In this document: positions 23,974 to 32,429 of the stretch, one piece after another | Position numbering within the stretch: position 1 is the stretch's first letter | How the letters are laid out: each line of letters starts with the position of its first letter | Assembly: GCA_031274425.1 (NCBI GenBank) | Contig: JAISQE010000048.1 | Span: 1-59,048, forward strand | Source: Synergistaceae bacterium | Lineage (GTDB): Bacteria > Synergistota > Synergistia > Synergistales > Aminobacteriaceae | Length of the DNA stretch: 59,048 bases | Direction: 5' to 3' | Translations under genes and position numbers: made by a program | Notes under the pieces: model-generated | What the model saw: only the letters and a program-made list of their open reading frames with translations | Databases searched by the model: none | What the model was told of the DNA's origin: nothing

Positions 23974-24474
23974 GTGAAGAAAGTGAAGAAAGCGAAAGAA
24001 GTTAAAAAAGTGAAAAGATGGCTCGCCGCGTTTCTGGGGTTTTCGCTCGCGGCGCTTGCCGCGCTGGGCCGTCAATCGGCGAGCCTTGCCGCTCAGGGGG
24101 ACGACTCGAATATTTTCGAAATCCGGGAGAAAATGTTCATCGAACAATGCAACGACATTTACCTCAACCCGGACGATTACCAGGGACGAACGATCAAGCT
24201 GGAGGGCATCTACGAAGAGGAGAACGAGGAGGGAAGCGTGACGGCCCGTTACGTGATCCGTTACGGGCCGGGTTGTTGCGGCAACGACGGAATGGCCGGG
24301 TTCGAGGTGGTATTCGACGACGCCCCGGCCCCGGCGCCCCAACGAGGCGACTGGGTCGAGGCGATAGGGGCGATTCAACGCCTCAAAGACACCGACGAAC
24401 TGGAATACGTCGTATTGAAGCTCTCCCAGCTCAAGGTCATGGATGTACGAGGGGCGGAGTTTGTGAGCAATTAA
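23974..24474 (+). CDS. Secreted OB-like protein with a Cys-Cys motif, linked to the metal ABC transporter
   Basis: 166 residues from a GTG. The Lys-rich start KKVKKAKEVKKVKR leads into a signal-peptide core (WLAAFLGFSLAALAAL), so the protein is exported. The mature part contains NPDDYQGRTIKLEGIYEEE, then RYVIRYGPGCCGNDGMAGFEV and RGDWVEAIGAIQ. This layout, with a beta-strand, CC and a GDWV-G turn, recalls the C-terminal domain of the YcgQ/DUF1980 (TIGR03943) family, which is encoded beside zinc permeases. A metal-handling partner of the ABC transporter is a reasonable inference. The Lys-rich start is encoded by purine-rich near repeats of GAAAGTGAAGAAA that extend upstream of the gene. Confidence 0.65.
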   Translation: MKKVKKAKEVKKVKRWLAAFLGFSLAALAALGRQSASLAAQGDDSNIFEIREKMFIEQCNDIYLNPDDYQGRTIKLEGIYEEENEEGSVTARYVIRYGPGCCGNDGMAGFEVVFDDAPAPAPQRGDWVEAIGAIQRLKDTDELEYVVLKLSQLKVMDVRGAEFVSN

Positions 24475-24520
24475 GTACGTGAGCAATTGATTTTCGTTAG
24501 ACCGCGCGGAGGAAGTGGGC

Positions 24521-24562
24521 ATCACGTGACCCTTGCCGGAAAGCATGTGACGTGGTTTTTTT
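24521..24562 (+). terminator. Probable terminator of the metal transporter operon
   Basis: ATCACGTGAC (24521-24530) and GTGACGTGGT (24547-24556) pair at 8 of 10 positions and are followed by seven T. It lies 47 bp after the Cys-Cys protein gene. Confidence 0.5.
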
Positions 24563-24589
24563 GACTCCGGACCCTGCCCTGAATTCGAG

Positions 24590-24657
24590 CTTGACAGGTC
24601 GGCAACTTAACTACCATCGACTAAAGCCGGTGGTAGTTAAGTGCTTTACCTATCAGG
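24590..24657. repeat. Long near-perfect hairpin between convergent operons
   Basis: Inner arms ACTTAACTACCA (24605-24616) and its exact complement (24631-24642) extend inward through G-U and C-G pairs to a TAAA loop, giving a stem of about 15 bp. Outer arms CTTGACAGGT and ACCTATCAGG pair at 8 of 10 positions after a bulge. The right outer arm covers the stop codon of the last hydrogenase gene. No T-run follows on either strand, so it looks more like a REP-type or IS200-type palindromic element than a simple terminator. Confidence 0.6.
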
Positions 24658-25075
24658 CTTTCGGTTCCGCGGCGGGGAGAGGACCGCTGTCGGCGACGAC
24701 ATTTTCCCTTCGGGCGTACGACGAGATCATGTAGGTTTCCGACATCGTGAGGCACTTCACGGGGCAGATCTCCGTGCACTGCGCGCAGAAACAGCACCGG
24801 TCGTTGTGAATGACGATTTTCTTCTCCTCGGCTAGGTAGTCCGTGGCGTTGGCCGGGCAGACCTTGACGCAGAGCCGGCATCCGATGCACTTGCTCCGAT
24901 CGTAGTGGAGGCGTCCTCGGAAGCGCTTGCCCACCGGCACGGGAGGGTTCGGCGAAACCTCGGGGTCGGAGAGGACCGCGGTCAAGGACGGCGGCATGTG
25001 GGCGGAGGGGAAGAGGTTCGTGACGGCCCGAGAGCAGAGCTGCCTCAGGAGTTGCGGCAATACGCGCGTGATCAT
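24653..25075 (-). CDS. mbhN: Mbh hydrogenase 8Fe-8S ferredoxin-like subunit (MbhN)
   Basis: 140 residues from the ATG at 25075. Two 4Fe-4S motifs, [12 protein letters not shown] and [12 protein letters not shown], as in NuoI, EchF and MbhN. It would take electrons from reduced ferredoxin and pass them to the cluster in MbhJ, at the cytoplasmic side of the membrane complex. It is the last gene of the fourteen-gene operon, 14 bp after mbhM, as in Pyrococcus. The N-terminal 45 residues before the first cluster are proline-rich and unremarkable. Confidence 0.9.
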   Translation of the reverse strand: MITRVLPQLLRQLCSRAVTNLFPSAHMPPSLTAVLSDPEVSPNPPVPVGKRFRGRLHYDRSKCIGCRLCVKVCPANATDYLAEEKKIVIHNDRCCFCAQCTEICPVKCLTMSETYMISSYARRENVVADSGPLPAAEPKA

Positions 25076-25089
25076 CTTTTCGTCCCCCC

Positions 25090-26097
25090 CTACCGCGTCA
25101 TGATGTCGATGGAAAGCAAAATCATTCCCGTGACGGAGAGCCCCGCGACCCTCATGACGTAAAATTGCGAGGCCTGCCATATCTTCAGGCGGCCGAAAGA
25201 AGTGCGCATCAACGTCACGAAGATCATCTGGACGACAAAAACCTTGACCCAGAAGAACAGAAAATCGAAGACCGCGATGAAGAACCCGCCGACGCCGAGA
25301 AGGCCGGCAAGCGACGCGGGCACGAAAAGGCTCGTCATGAAAGCCGATATCGCGAAGGAGCGCAGCGCGAAAGTGATTTTGAGCAAGGCCAGGTTGACGC
25401 CGCTGTACTCGATGATGAGGCCGTCCAGAATTTCCGTCTTGGCCTCGGGAATATCCATCGGCCCCTTGCCGGTCTCGCCGGGGACGACGAACGCCAGCGA
25501 GAGGAACAGGCACATGAGGCCGAAATCCCCCACCTCGCCCACCGCCGTCCAGACCGACACGGAGGCGAAGGTCTCCAGGCTGAAGGGCGGGCCGGGCATG
25601 CCCGATCTGTAAGCCACCCACGCCAGGGTCGAAATCACCATCGCCAGGGGGAACTCGTAGCTCATCATCAGCGTGATCTCGCGTCCCGCCCCGATGTTGG
25701 CGATCGGGTTGCCGCTGGCAAAGCCCCCTATGGCCATCACCAGAGCCCCCATCGCCAGGAGGTAGACGATCAGGATCATGTCGCCCTCGGTTCCCAGAAC
25801 GGCGCGGGCCGAACCCACGGGGATATAGAGAAAGATCATCAAGGTGACGACGAGCGCCAGCCACGGCGCCAGCGTGAAAAAGAAACGCGACGCGCGGCGG
25901 GGGACGATGTTTTCCTTGCCCATCAGCTTCACGATATCGTAAACCGGCTGCAACAACGGAGGCCCGACGCGACGCTGCATCCTCGCGTGAACGACGCGGT
26001 CCGCCCCGTCAAAAAGAAGAGCCAGCGCGACCACCAACGCCAGCAGCGCCAGCCCGACGAAGATCTTCAAAAACAATATGAAAAAAATAGAGGTCAT
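25090..26097 (-). CDS. mbhM: Mbh hydrogenase membrane anchor, NuoH/EchB-like (MbhM)
   Basis: 335 residues, about eight membrane segments. [25 protein letters not shown] near residue 38 is the conserved cytoplasmic loop of the NuoH family, here in the shorter hydrogenase form; [19 protein letters not shown] lies in the second half. The protein anchors the hydrogenase module to the antiporter module. Its start overlaps the end of mbhL by ATGA. Confidence 0.92.
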   Translation of the reverse strand: MTSIFFILFLKIFVGLALLALVVALALLFDGADRVVHARMQRRVGPPLLQPVYDIVKLMGKENIVPRRASRFFFTLAPWLALVVTLMIFLYIPVGSARAVLGTEGDMILIVYLLAMGALVMAIGGFASGNPIANIGAGREITLMMSYEFPLAMVISTLAWVAYRSGMPGPPFSLETFASVSVWTAVGEVGDFGLMCLFLSLAFVVPGETGKGPMDIPEAKTEILDGLIIEYSGVNLALLKITFALRSFAISAFMTSLFVPASLAGLLGVGGFFIAVFDFLFFWVKVFVVQMIFVTLMRTSFGRLKIWQASQFYVMRVAGLSVTGMILLSIDIMTR

Positions 26098-27338
26098 CTT
26101 TCCGCCCCTCCCTCAAATCCATTGGCCCTCATATCGAAAGTTTTCTGGCGGCAACGCTTCAACAGGTCCGCCTTCGTGACGACCCCGGCGTTTCGCCCGT
26201 CCGTGACCATCATACGCTCCATGCAGGAAATGCAAGGGTCTATGCTGTTGATGATCAAAGGAGCGTCGGCCAGCTCGTTTCCTCGGAACATGAGAGGCCA
26301 GGAGACCGCGTTGGCGTAGGTGGGGGCCCGCACCTTCCACCAGGAAACGTTGTCGTCGCCGCCCTTCAGGCGAACGATATGGGTGTTGTCCCCCCGGGGC
26401 GCCTCGATGATGCCCCAGCCCGTTCCATCCGCTTTTTTCAAGGAGGCCAGCACCTTGTTGAGGTTGGGCTCCGCGACGATGGGCCCCTCGGGCAGTCCGT
26501 CCAGCACCGTTTCCAGGATATCCAGCGACTGGTACACCTCCAGCACGCGAACGGCGAAGCGGTCCAACACGTCGCCCCGCGCCGCGCCAAAATAGTCCTG
26601 GGGGACGACGGGCTCCACGGGAATATCCGCGTAGGCCTCGTAGGGGGAGCTTTTGCGGATATCTACCCTCAGCCCGCTGGCCCGGGCCGTGGGGCCGGTC
26701 GCGCTGTATCGGACGGCGTCGTCCCGGGTGAGCACGCCCACGTTTCTCATGCGGGCCTGAGCCACGGGATCCTCCATCACGATCTCCCGAAACGGGCCGA
26801 ACTCCCGGCGGTAGTAGCGTATCATCCCGCGAGCCGCCTTGACCAGCTCGGGGGTCACGTCCCAGCGGACGCCGCCGAACGTCGCGACGCCGTAGTTGAC
26901 GCGGTTGCCGGAGAGCAGCTCCAGCACGTCCATGACGCGCTCGCGCATCTGCATCCCCAGGTGAAACGCGGAGTCGAAGCCGATGGTGTAACACGCGACG
27001 CCCGACCACAGAAGATGGGAATGGAGGCGCTCCAGCTCCAGGAGAAGGGTGCGGATGTACTGCGCCCGTATCGGAACGCTCAGGTTCGCCAAGTCCTCAA
27101 TGGCGCGGATGAAGCACAGAACATGACTGAACGAGCAAATGCCGCAGATGCGCTCCGAAAGGTAGATCACCTGGATGGGGTTGCGCTCTCGCGCCATGAA
27201 CTCGATTCCGCGATGTATGGCTCCGGGGCGCACTTTCGCGTCGACGATGCGCTCGCCGTCCAGCTCCAGCCACGCCGTCACCGGCTCCTTCAAGCCCACG
27301 TGGACCGGGCCGACGGGTATCGTATAGGTTGCCGACAT
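26094..27338 (-). CDS. mbhL: Mbh [NiFe]-hydrogenase large catalytic subunit (MbhL)
   Basis: 414 residues, NuoD-like. Both nickel-binding pairs are present: Cys65 and Cys68 in ERICGICSFSH, and Cys369 and Cys372 in DPCISCMERM. This marks it as a true hydrogenase and not complex I or a sulfane-reductase relative with altered ligands. Residues after Cys372 form a 42-residue tail resembling that of E. coli HycE, which a HycI-type protease removes after the Arg three residues on; the same cut after Arg375 is likely here. No maturation (hyp) genes are in this window. GGAGG precedes the ATG. It catalyses proton reduction to H2. Confidence 0.94.
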   Translation of the reverse strand: MSATYTIPVGPVHVGLKEPVTAWLELDGERIVDAKVRPGAIHRGIEFMARERNPIQVIYLSERICGICSFSHVLCFIRAIEDLANLSVPIRAQYIRTLLLELERLHSHLLWSGVACYTIGFDSAFHLGMQMRERVMDVLELLSGNRVNYGVATFGGVRWDVTPELVKAARGMIRYYRREFGPFREIVMEDPVAQARMRNVGVLTRDDAVRYSATGPTARASGLRVDIRKSSPYEAYADIPVEPVVPQDYFGAARGDVLDRFAVRVLEVYQSLDILETVLDGLPEGPIVAEPNLNKVLASLKKADGTGWGIIEAPRGDNTHIVRLKGGDDNVSWWKVRAPTYANAVSWPLMFRGNELADAPLIINSIDPCISCMERMMVTDGRNAGVVTKADLLKRCRQKTFDMRANGFEGGAER

Positions 27339-27359
27339 TTCACATACCTCCTCCCACGG

Positions 27360-27950
27360 CTAACTCAGCTCCCGAATCATCTCGGGAGCCGGGCCGGCCG
27401 CGTCGCGCCGCCAGGGTTTGACGTCCTCGTTCCAGTCCTCGGGCAGGAAGACCAGAGCCTTGTTGGGAAGCCCGACGAAGTCGACGCCGAACATCTCCCT
27501 GGTCTCGCGCTCGCTGTACTCCGACCCCGGCAGAAGGTCGAAAATCGAGGGCAGCGAAAGGCGGTTTTTCGGAACTCGGACGGTGAGGACGACCCCGACG
27601 CGCCCGCCCCGCAGCCTTTGGAAAAGCGAAAAGTGATAGTTGAGCGCCACGGCGTCCTCCACATCGTCCCCGGAGATCACGTGAAAGTTCACGAAATCGT
27701 AGACAAACAGCTCCTCCACAAAAGGGCGGAACGCCTCCAAAGCGATCTCGATCCATAGGTCGCGGGCCTGCGCCTCGTCCGTTTCCCCGCCTCCGTGTTC
27801 GCGGACCTCCAAGCTCACGATCTCGTCCCCGAACCGCGCTTTCAACGCGTCGGACAAAACGCCGCAGTCCACCGCCGTCTTCGCGAACCTCGACGTGGAC
27901 AGACGACCGGCAAGAGACGCGCCATGCCGCTCCCTGGGTCTTTCCGTCAT
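27360..27950 (-). CDS. mbhK: Mbh hydrogenase NuoC-like subunit (MbhK)
   Basis: 196 residues from the ATG at 27950, which overlaps the stop of mbhJ as ATGA; a longer open frame upstream lies inside mbhJ and is not expected to be used. The conserved 30-kDa subunit block is visible: LPSIFDLLPGSEYSERETREMFGVDF and LPEDWNEDVKPWRRD near the C-terminus. It supports the large and small subunits in the peripheral arm. It is followed by mbhL after 21 bp. Confidence 0.9.
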   Translation of the reverse strand: MTERPRERHGASLAGRLSTSRFAKTAVDCGVLSDALKARFGDEIVSLEVREHGGGETDEAQARDLWIEIALEAFRPFVEELFVYDFVNFHVISGDDVEDAVALNYHFSLFQRLRGGRVGVVLTVRVPKNRLSLPSIFDLLPGSEYSERETREMFGVDFVGLPNKALVFLPEDWNEDVKPWRRDAAGPAPEMIRELS

Positions 27951-28462
27951 AACGCCGCCTCCTTCAGGATCGGCGGGATCTCGGTCGCCGAATTTTTTTC
28001 TCTGAAAATTTTCTCCCTGGAATTTTTCTCCCTGTCGAGGGATTCCAGTTTCAAAACCGCCTTCGTCACGCCCTCGATGACGGCCTCGGGGCGCGGAGGG
28101 CATCCGTGCACGTAGACGTCCACCGGCACGATGTTGTCCACGGGCCCGTCCAGGTTGTAGGACTTATAAAAAACGTCCCCGGAACAACCGCAGTTTCCCA
28201 CCACCACCACCACCTTGGGGTCGGGCATCTGGTTGTAGACGCGCAAAAGTTTTTCGCGCATGAACTTCGTCACCGGGCCGGTCACGATGAGAACGTCCGC
28301 GTGGCGCGGCGTTCCCACAAGCTTCATGCCGAAACGTTCGATGTCGTATCGCGGGCTCAGAGTGGCGACGATCTCGATGTCGCACCCGTTGCAGGACCCG
28401 GTATTGCAGGTCGTCACCCACAAGGATTTGGGCAGTATTTTGAGCATGTTGAAAAATTTCAT
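27947..28462 (-). CDS. mbhJ: Mbh hydrogenase small subunit, NuoB-like (MbhJ)
   Basis: 171 residues from the ATG at 28462 with GGGAGG upstream. Cys24 and Cys27 in CNTGSCNGCDIE, a further Cys in VVVGNCGCSGD and one in VHGCPPRPE bind the proximal 4Fe-4S cluster that hands electrons to the NiFe site. The C-terminus carries a low-complexity stretch, REKNSREKIFREKNS, coded by near-tandem copies of GAAAATTTTCTCCCTG-like sequence, absent from typical homologues and likely made by slippage. The stop overlaps mbhK. Confidence 0.92.
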   Translation of the reverse strand: MKFFNMLKILPKSLWVTTCNTGSCNGCDIEIVATLSPRYDIERFGMKLVGTPRHADVLIVTGPVTKFMREKLLRVYNQMPDPKVVVVVGNCGCSGDVFYKSYNLDGPVDNIVPVDVYVHGCPPRPEAVIEGVTKAVLKLESLDREKNSREKIFREKNSATEIPPILKEAAL

Positions 28463-28485
28463 TCCCGTTTGCCTCCCGCCGTCTG

Positions 28486-28824
28486 TTAAAAGAGAACCAG
28501 AAGCCCGATCAAGGCGACCGTCACGACGAAATATCCGGCGTAATCGGAGGCGTTGCCGCTGTGAAAGCGGTACAAAAGCGTGTACAGCGGCTCCATGGCG
28601 ACGCGGAAACCCCAATAGGACGAGGAGGCGGGCACGGAGATCTTGGCGCCGTCGTCGGGGACCTGGTTGCCGGACCAGTAGATCTCGTCTTGGTCGGTGT
28701 TGCGTTTGTAATCCATTCTGCCGAGGGAGCGGGCCCACAGCACGAAACCGGAGATGACGACGAAGAAGAAAATCCACACGAAAACGTTCCAATGGCCGAA
28801 CCCTGTGTCGAGTTGGCTCCACAT
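28486..28824 (-). CDS. mbhI: Mbh hydrogenase small membrane subunit (MbhI)
   Basis: 112 residues with an N-terminal membrane segment (about 13-29) and a C-terminal one (about 94-111) around a soluble loop containing EIYWSGNQVPDDG. It matches MbhI of Pyrococcus in size, layout and place between the MnhD-like and NuoB-like genes. It bridges antiporter and hydrogenase parts of the complex. It ends 23 bp before mbhJ and starts 2 bp after mbhH. Confidence 0.82.
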   Translation of the reverse strand: MWSQLDTGFGHWNVFVWIFFFVVISGFVLWARSLGRMDYKRNTDQDEIYWSGNQVPDDGAKISVPASSSYWGFRVAMEPLYTLLYRFHSGNASDYAGYFVVTVALIGLLVLF

Positions 28825-28826
28825 CT

Positions 28827-30389
28827 CTACATCCCTCCCAGGACGGCATGGATATAGCCCTGCCGGTTCAGCAGAGCTTGGGCCGCGTTCTCGAAAAGGT
28901 TACCCGTAAACCAGCCGGGAAAGAGGGTGAGCAACAAAGTCGCCACGGTGAGAATCGCCATCCCCGCCAGCATTCCGTAGGGGACCTCCCGAACGGCGAC
29001 GAACTTCGCCTTCGCCGGGCCCAAAAAGGCCGCCTGAAAGACCTTCGCGAAGGACGCCAGGGTCAGGACGGAGGTGATCATCGCCACGGCGGGGAGCACG
29101 GGGTGCACGGCGAAGCTGGACTCGTAGATCATCCACTTCGAAACGAAGCCGTTGAACGGGGGAAGGCCGGAGATGGCCGCGGCCCCGATCACGAACATCC
29201 CCGCGGTCCAGGGCATGTTCCGCGCGAGCCCCCCCATTTTGTCCAGGTCGCGGGTTCCCGTCGCGTAATAGAGGGACCCGGCGCACAAAAAGAGCAAGCC
29301 TTTGTAAAAAGAGTAATTCATGACGTGAAACAGGCCGCCCTTCATCGCGGTGAGCCCGTAGGCCGCCACCCGGTTCCCGTCGCCGAGCGCCAAAAGCCCC
29401 ACGCCCATCGCCAGGAGCATGTACCCGACCTGCGAGATCGAATGATACCCCATCAGGCGTTTGATTTCATGCTGCACCACGGCCATCATGACCCCGAAGA
29501 ACATGGACATGCAGCCCAGAACGATCAGGAGCCATCCCACCGTCCCTCCCTGGGTCAGGCCGGGAAAGATCGAATAGCAGACGCGAATCAGGCCGTAAAA
29601 AGAGGCCTGGCTCACCGTCACCAAAAGGCAGGTCACGCCGCTGGGGGCCTCCGCGTAGGCGTCGGGCATCCAGGCGTGCATGGGGAACGCGCCGCATTTG
29701 AAGGCCAGGACGGAGACGATCAAAGCCAGGGAGACGCGCTCCAGGGTGCCGGATCGCATCATGGACGAGAGCGCGCCCATGTTCAGGGCGTTGTACTTGC
29801 CGTAAAGCGACCCGATGGCGATCAAAAGCAACATGGCCGCGATCTGGGAGATCAGCATGTACTTGAAGCTGGCCTCCAAAGACTCGGGCTTGTCGCGCCA
29901 AAAGGCGATCAACCCGAACGACGCGATGGAGGAAATCTCCACGAACACGAAAAAGTTGAAGAGGTCCCCCGTGGCGGACATGCCGAGGGCCCCAGCCGTC
30001 ATGAGAAAGTAAAGCGCCATGAAGCGCTTCCAGCCGGAAAAACGGTCCATGTAGTGGATCGAGAAGACGGCCCCCGCGAAGGCGGCGACGGAAACGCAAA
30101 GGATCAACAGCGAACCGAACGCGTCGATCTCGAAAAGGATGCGGACGGGATAGCTCATCCCCGAGGGCAGCGTCAAGGAGAAGCTCTCCCCTCCCATGAC
30201 GTAGACCAGCACTCGCCCGTCGAAGGTAGCCGCGCAGAGGGACGCCCCCACGAAAAGGACCAGCGCCATGGAGAACACGAAAAAAACGTTGCGCACCGTC
30301 TTGCCGCAGGACGCGACGAAAGGCGTCAAAAAGGCCCCGAGAAGGGGGATCATGACGAGGAGGGCCGGGAGGTGGTCGCGCCAGTTCAT
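28827..30389 (-). CDS. mbhH: Mbh proton/sodium-translocating subunit, MrpD/NuoN-like (MbhH)
   Basis: 520 residues from the ATG at 30389, which has AGGAGG 8 nt upstream and overlaps mbhG by ATGA. About fourteen membrane segments. Conserved pump motifs are visible: EISSIASFGLIAFWRDKPESLEASFKY (Glu of helix 5), CGAFPMHAWMPDAYAEAPSGVT (Lys/His helix 7-8 region) and LMGYHSISQVGYMLLAMG. It is the antiporter-like subunit that moves protons driven by H2 evolution. Confidence 0.94.
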   Translation of the reverse strand: MNWRDHLPALLVMIPLLGAFLTPFVASCGKTVRNVFFVFSMALVLFVGASLCAATFDGRVLVYVMGGESFSLTLPSGMSYPVRILFEIDAFGSLLILCVSVAAFAGAVFSIHYMDRFSGWKRFMALYFLMTAGALGMSATGDLFNFFVFVEISSIASFGLIAFWRDKPESLEASFKYMLISQIAAMLLLIAIGSLYGKYNALNMGALSSMMRSGTLERVSLALIVSVLAFKCGAFPMHAWMPDAYAEAPSGVTCLLVTVSQASFYGLIRVCYSIFPGLTQGGTVGWLLIVLGCMSMFFGVMMAVVQHEIKRLMGYHSISQVGYMLLAMGVGLLALGDGNRVAAYGLTAMKGGLFHVMNYSFYKGLLFLCAGSLYYATGTRDLDKMGGLARNMPWTAGMFVIGAAAISGLPPFNGFVSKWMIYESSFAVHPVLPAVAMITSVLTLASFAKVFQAAFLGPAKAKFVAVREVPYGMLAGMAILTVATLLLTLFPGWFTGNLFENAAQALLNRQGYIHAVLGGM

Positions 30390-30766
30390 CCCCGCAACCT
30401 CCTGATCTCGTCGATGTTCATGGTTCCGTAATGCTTGTTGATCAAGATGACCAGGGACAGCATCAGCGCCGTCGTGGCCAGCGCGATGACGATAGCCGTC
30501 AGCGTCAGGCACTGGGGCGTCGGCAGGACCATGGCGTCCCCCGCCCCTCTAAGGTAGTAGACGGGGATGCCCCCTCTTTGGCGATAACCCAGGAGCACCA
30601 GGAAAAAGTTCACGGAGGACCCCAGCACCGCGATCCCGATGCAGATCTTGATCAGGTTTTTTTGCGTCAAAATCGAATAAAGCGCCATGATGACCAAAAG
30701 AGCGACGACCACATAGGCGGCGTTGCCCGCGAAGTCCGAGGCGTTTTTAGCGATCGAATCGGTCAT
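30386..30766 (-). CDS. mbhG: MrpC/NuoK-like subunit (MbhG)
   Basis: 126 residues, three membrane segments. IKICIGIAVLGSSVNFFLVLLGY and PQCLTLTAIVIALATTALMLSLV are the NuoK/MrpC helices with the conserved TAIVIA stretch. It overlaps mbhF by 20 bp upstream and mbhH by ATGA downstream. It forms part of the ion path of the antiporter module. Confidence 0.93.
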   Translation of the reverse strand: MTDSIAKNASDFAGNAAYVVVALLVIMALYSILTQKNLIKICIGIAVLGSSVNFFLVLLGYRQRGGIPVYYLRGAGDAMVLPTPQCLTLTAIVIALATTALMLSLVILINKHYGTMNIDEIRRLRG

Positions 30767-31235
30767 GGCCGCGTTCCCCCCCCATTCCGGCGCCCGTGTC
30801 GACCATCCGGATGCTGCCGTACATGTAAATGATGACCAGAGACAACGCCCCGACGACCTCGAAGCCGACGGCGACGTTCATCAGCGAAATCGTCCCGCAG
30901 AGGGGAAGCCACTCGGACAGCGCCTCCCCCCCTTGAGGGACGGCTATGGAGTTATAAAAAAACGAGTTCGGGAACCCCAAGCACCCAAAGATAAAAAAGG
31001 CCACGAGACCCAGGAACTCCAAAAAACCGTACACCCCTTCGCGCAGCCAGGCCCAAAACCGTTTTCCGCCGTACGCCACCAGCATGAAGCTCAGAAACGT
31101 GGCGACGATGGCCCCCCCTTGGAAGCCGCCTCCCGGAGTGTTGTGGCCGTTGTTGATGACGTAGACGCCAAAAACGATCATGAACCACGCGAAGATATCG
31201 CAAACCGACGTGACGATCACGGACAAGGGTTTCAT
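30747..31235 (-). CDS. mbhF: MrpB-like subunit (MbhF)
   Basis: 162 residues, four membrane segments. GHNTPGGGFQGGAIVATFLSFMLVAYG near residue 30 is the MnhB family signature. The C-terminal helix ends with MYGSIRMVD. It overlaps mbhE (ATGA) and mbhG (20 bp). Part of the Mrp-type Na+/H+ antiporter module of the hydrogenase. Confidence 0.93.
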   Translation of the reverse strand: MKPLSVIVTSVCDIFAWFMIVFGVYVINNGHNTPGGGFQGGAIVATFLSFMLVAYGGKRFWAWLREGVYGFLEFLGLVAFFIFGCLGFPNSFFYNSIAVPQGGEALSEWLPLCGTISLMNVAVGFEVVGALSLVIIYMYGSIRMVDTGAGMGGERGHDRFDR

Positions 31236-31504
31236 TCTCGTTTGCCCCCGTCCCGGAAGAGCGCGGCTATGGAGCTCAGCGCCGTAAAAAGCACCGCGGC
31301 CTCCCCCAGGGTGTCGAACCCCCTGAAGTCGAAAACCATCGCCGTCACCACATTTTGCGCCGACCTGTCGGACAGGGCGTGGGCCAGAATGTAGTCGTCC
31401 ATCGCCGTGTTGAGGGGAACGCCCAGGGGATGCATTTCCTCGAACATGTCGCAGAGCAATCCCCCCAGGAGGATGACGGCGGCGATAAAGATCGTTTTTT
31501 TCAT
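31232..31504 (-). CDS. mbhE: MbhE subunit (C-terminal MrpA-like piece)
   Basis: 90 residues from the ATG at 31504, which overlaps mbhD by ATGA. Two membrane segments; the C-terminal NVVTAMVFDFRGFDTLGEAAVLFTA is the strongly conserved block found at the end of MrpA and in MbhE. A longer reading from 31882 would lie inside the preceding genes. Confidence 0.9.
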   Translation of the reverse strand: MKKTIFIAAVILLGGLLCDMFEEMHPLGVPLNTAMDDYILAHALSDRSAQNVVTAMVFDFRGFDTLGEAAVLFTALSSIAALFRDGGKRE

Positions 31505-31782
31505 AGCGTTTCCCCCCTGTCGAGTCCTTTGCTTTCTCTCTTTCTCGCGCTGGGCGCGCAGGCGCGGAGCGTAATGATGAAGATGGTGGTCGACAGCCCG
31601 GCGCCGATGGCGGCCTCCGCGATGGCCACGTCGGGGGCCCTCAGAATGTAGAACTCCAGGGCCAGGAGAAGGCTGAACACCCCCAACGCGAGAATGGAGT
31701 GGATCAGGTTGCGGAACCAGAGCGCCATGAAGGCGGAGAGAAAAAGCATGACCAAAACGGGAACGTGCAGGCCGGGATTCAT
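31501..31782 (-). CDS. mbhD: MbhD subunit (DUF4040-type, MrpA-like piece)
   Basis: 93 residues, three membrane segments. FFSALMALWFRN-like start, then LALEFYILRAPDVAIAEAAIGAGLSTTIFI, the conserved block shared with the C-terminal part of MrpA. It overlaps mbhC by ATGA and mbhE by ATGA. Separate MbhD and MbhE genes, in place of a full MrpA, are a hallmark of the Mbh layout. Confidence 0.9.
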   Translation of the reverse strand: MNPGLHVPVLVMLFLSAFMALWFRNLIHSILALGVFSLLLALEFYILRAPDVAIAEAAIGAGLSTTIFIITLRACAPSARKRESKGLDRGETL

Positions 31783-32153
31783 GCCGCCGCCTCCCTTTTG
31801 CGTTTATTGGCCTCCTCGAGGGCGTCGACGACGGCCGGTTCGGGAAGGATGCCGGCGCGATACGCCGCGCGCGCCAGAGCATGGGCCCCCGTGGGGTTGG
31901 AGATCAACAAAACGATCCCCCCGATCACGACGTGAATGAAAAGGACCAGAAAACGGCTCTCGCCCTCCGCCATAAAACGCGCGAAGGAGTAAAGCAGGAG
32001 GGCGAAAATGGCGAAAATCGTTCCGAAGGTGGAACACTTCGTGGCGCCGTGAAGCCGCGTGTAGACGTCCGGGAAGCGATAAAGGGAGAGAACCCCCAGA
32101 CAGTTGAAAAAAAGGCTGACCAGAAGCAGAAGTCCCACGAAAAGGGCCAGCAT
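31779..32153 (-). CDS. mbhC: MrpG-like subunit (MbhC)
   Basis: 124 residues, three membrane segments. GVLSLYRFPDVYTRLHGATKCSTFGT near residue 20 is the MnhG signature. The C-terminus extends beyond the usual length with a charged tail, EEANKRKREAAA. It follows mbhB after 3 bp. Confidence 0.92.
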   Translation of the reverse strand: MLALFVGLLLLVSLFFNCLGVLSLYRFPDVYTRLHGATKCSTFGTIFAIFALLLYSFARFMAEGESRFLVLFIHVVIGGIVLLISNPTGAHALARAAYRAGILPEPAVVDALEEANKRKREAAA

Positions 32154-32156
32154 AAC

Positions 32157-32429
32157 TCAAACCCCTCCTTCCAAATGCCGCGCGAAGTAGAGGGTGCTCA
32201 CGAAGGAAAGCGCCATGTACACGATCGCCACGTCGACCATGACGACGGCGTCGTACACCGCGCCCAAGAGAAGCATGATCCCCGACACCAAGGTGTTGAC
32301 CGTGTCCAGCGCGATCAGGCGATCCGGGATCGTCGGCCCCACGATCAAACGCCCGAGCAGAATCACGATCAAAACCGCCATCACGAAACTCGCCCCCGCG
32401 AAAAGATATTGACTCAGGCTCAGGCTCAT
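32157..32429 (-). CDS. mbhB: MrpF-like subunit (MbhB)
   Basis: 90 residues from the ATG at 32429 (ATGA overlap with mbhA). Three membrane segments with GPTIPDRLIALDTVNTLV, the MnhF signature, and the helix DAVVMVDVAIVYMALSFV. Confidence 0.92.
   Translation of the reverse strand: MSLSLSQYLFAGASFVMAVLIVILLGRLIVGPTIPDRLIALDTVNTLVSGIMLLLGAVYDAVVMVDVAIVYMALSFVSTLYFARHLEGGV

Noticed and set aside
28848-30431. Plus-strand open frame of 527 codons opposite mbhH
   Set aside because: Its translation is charged, repetitive and lacks any domain; mbhH on the other strand has clear pump motifs.
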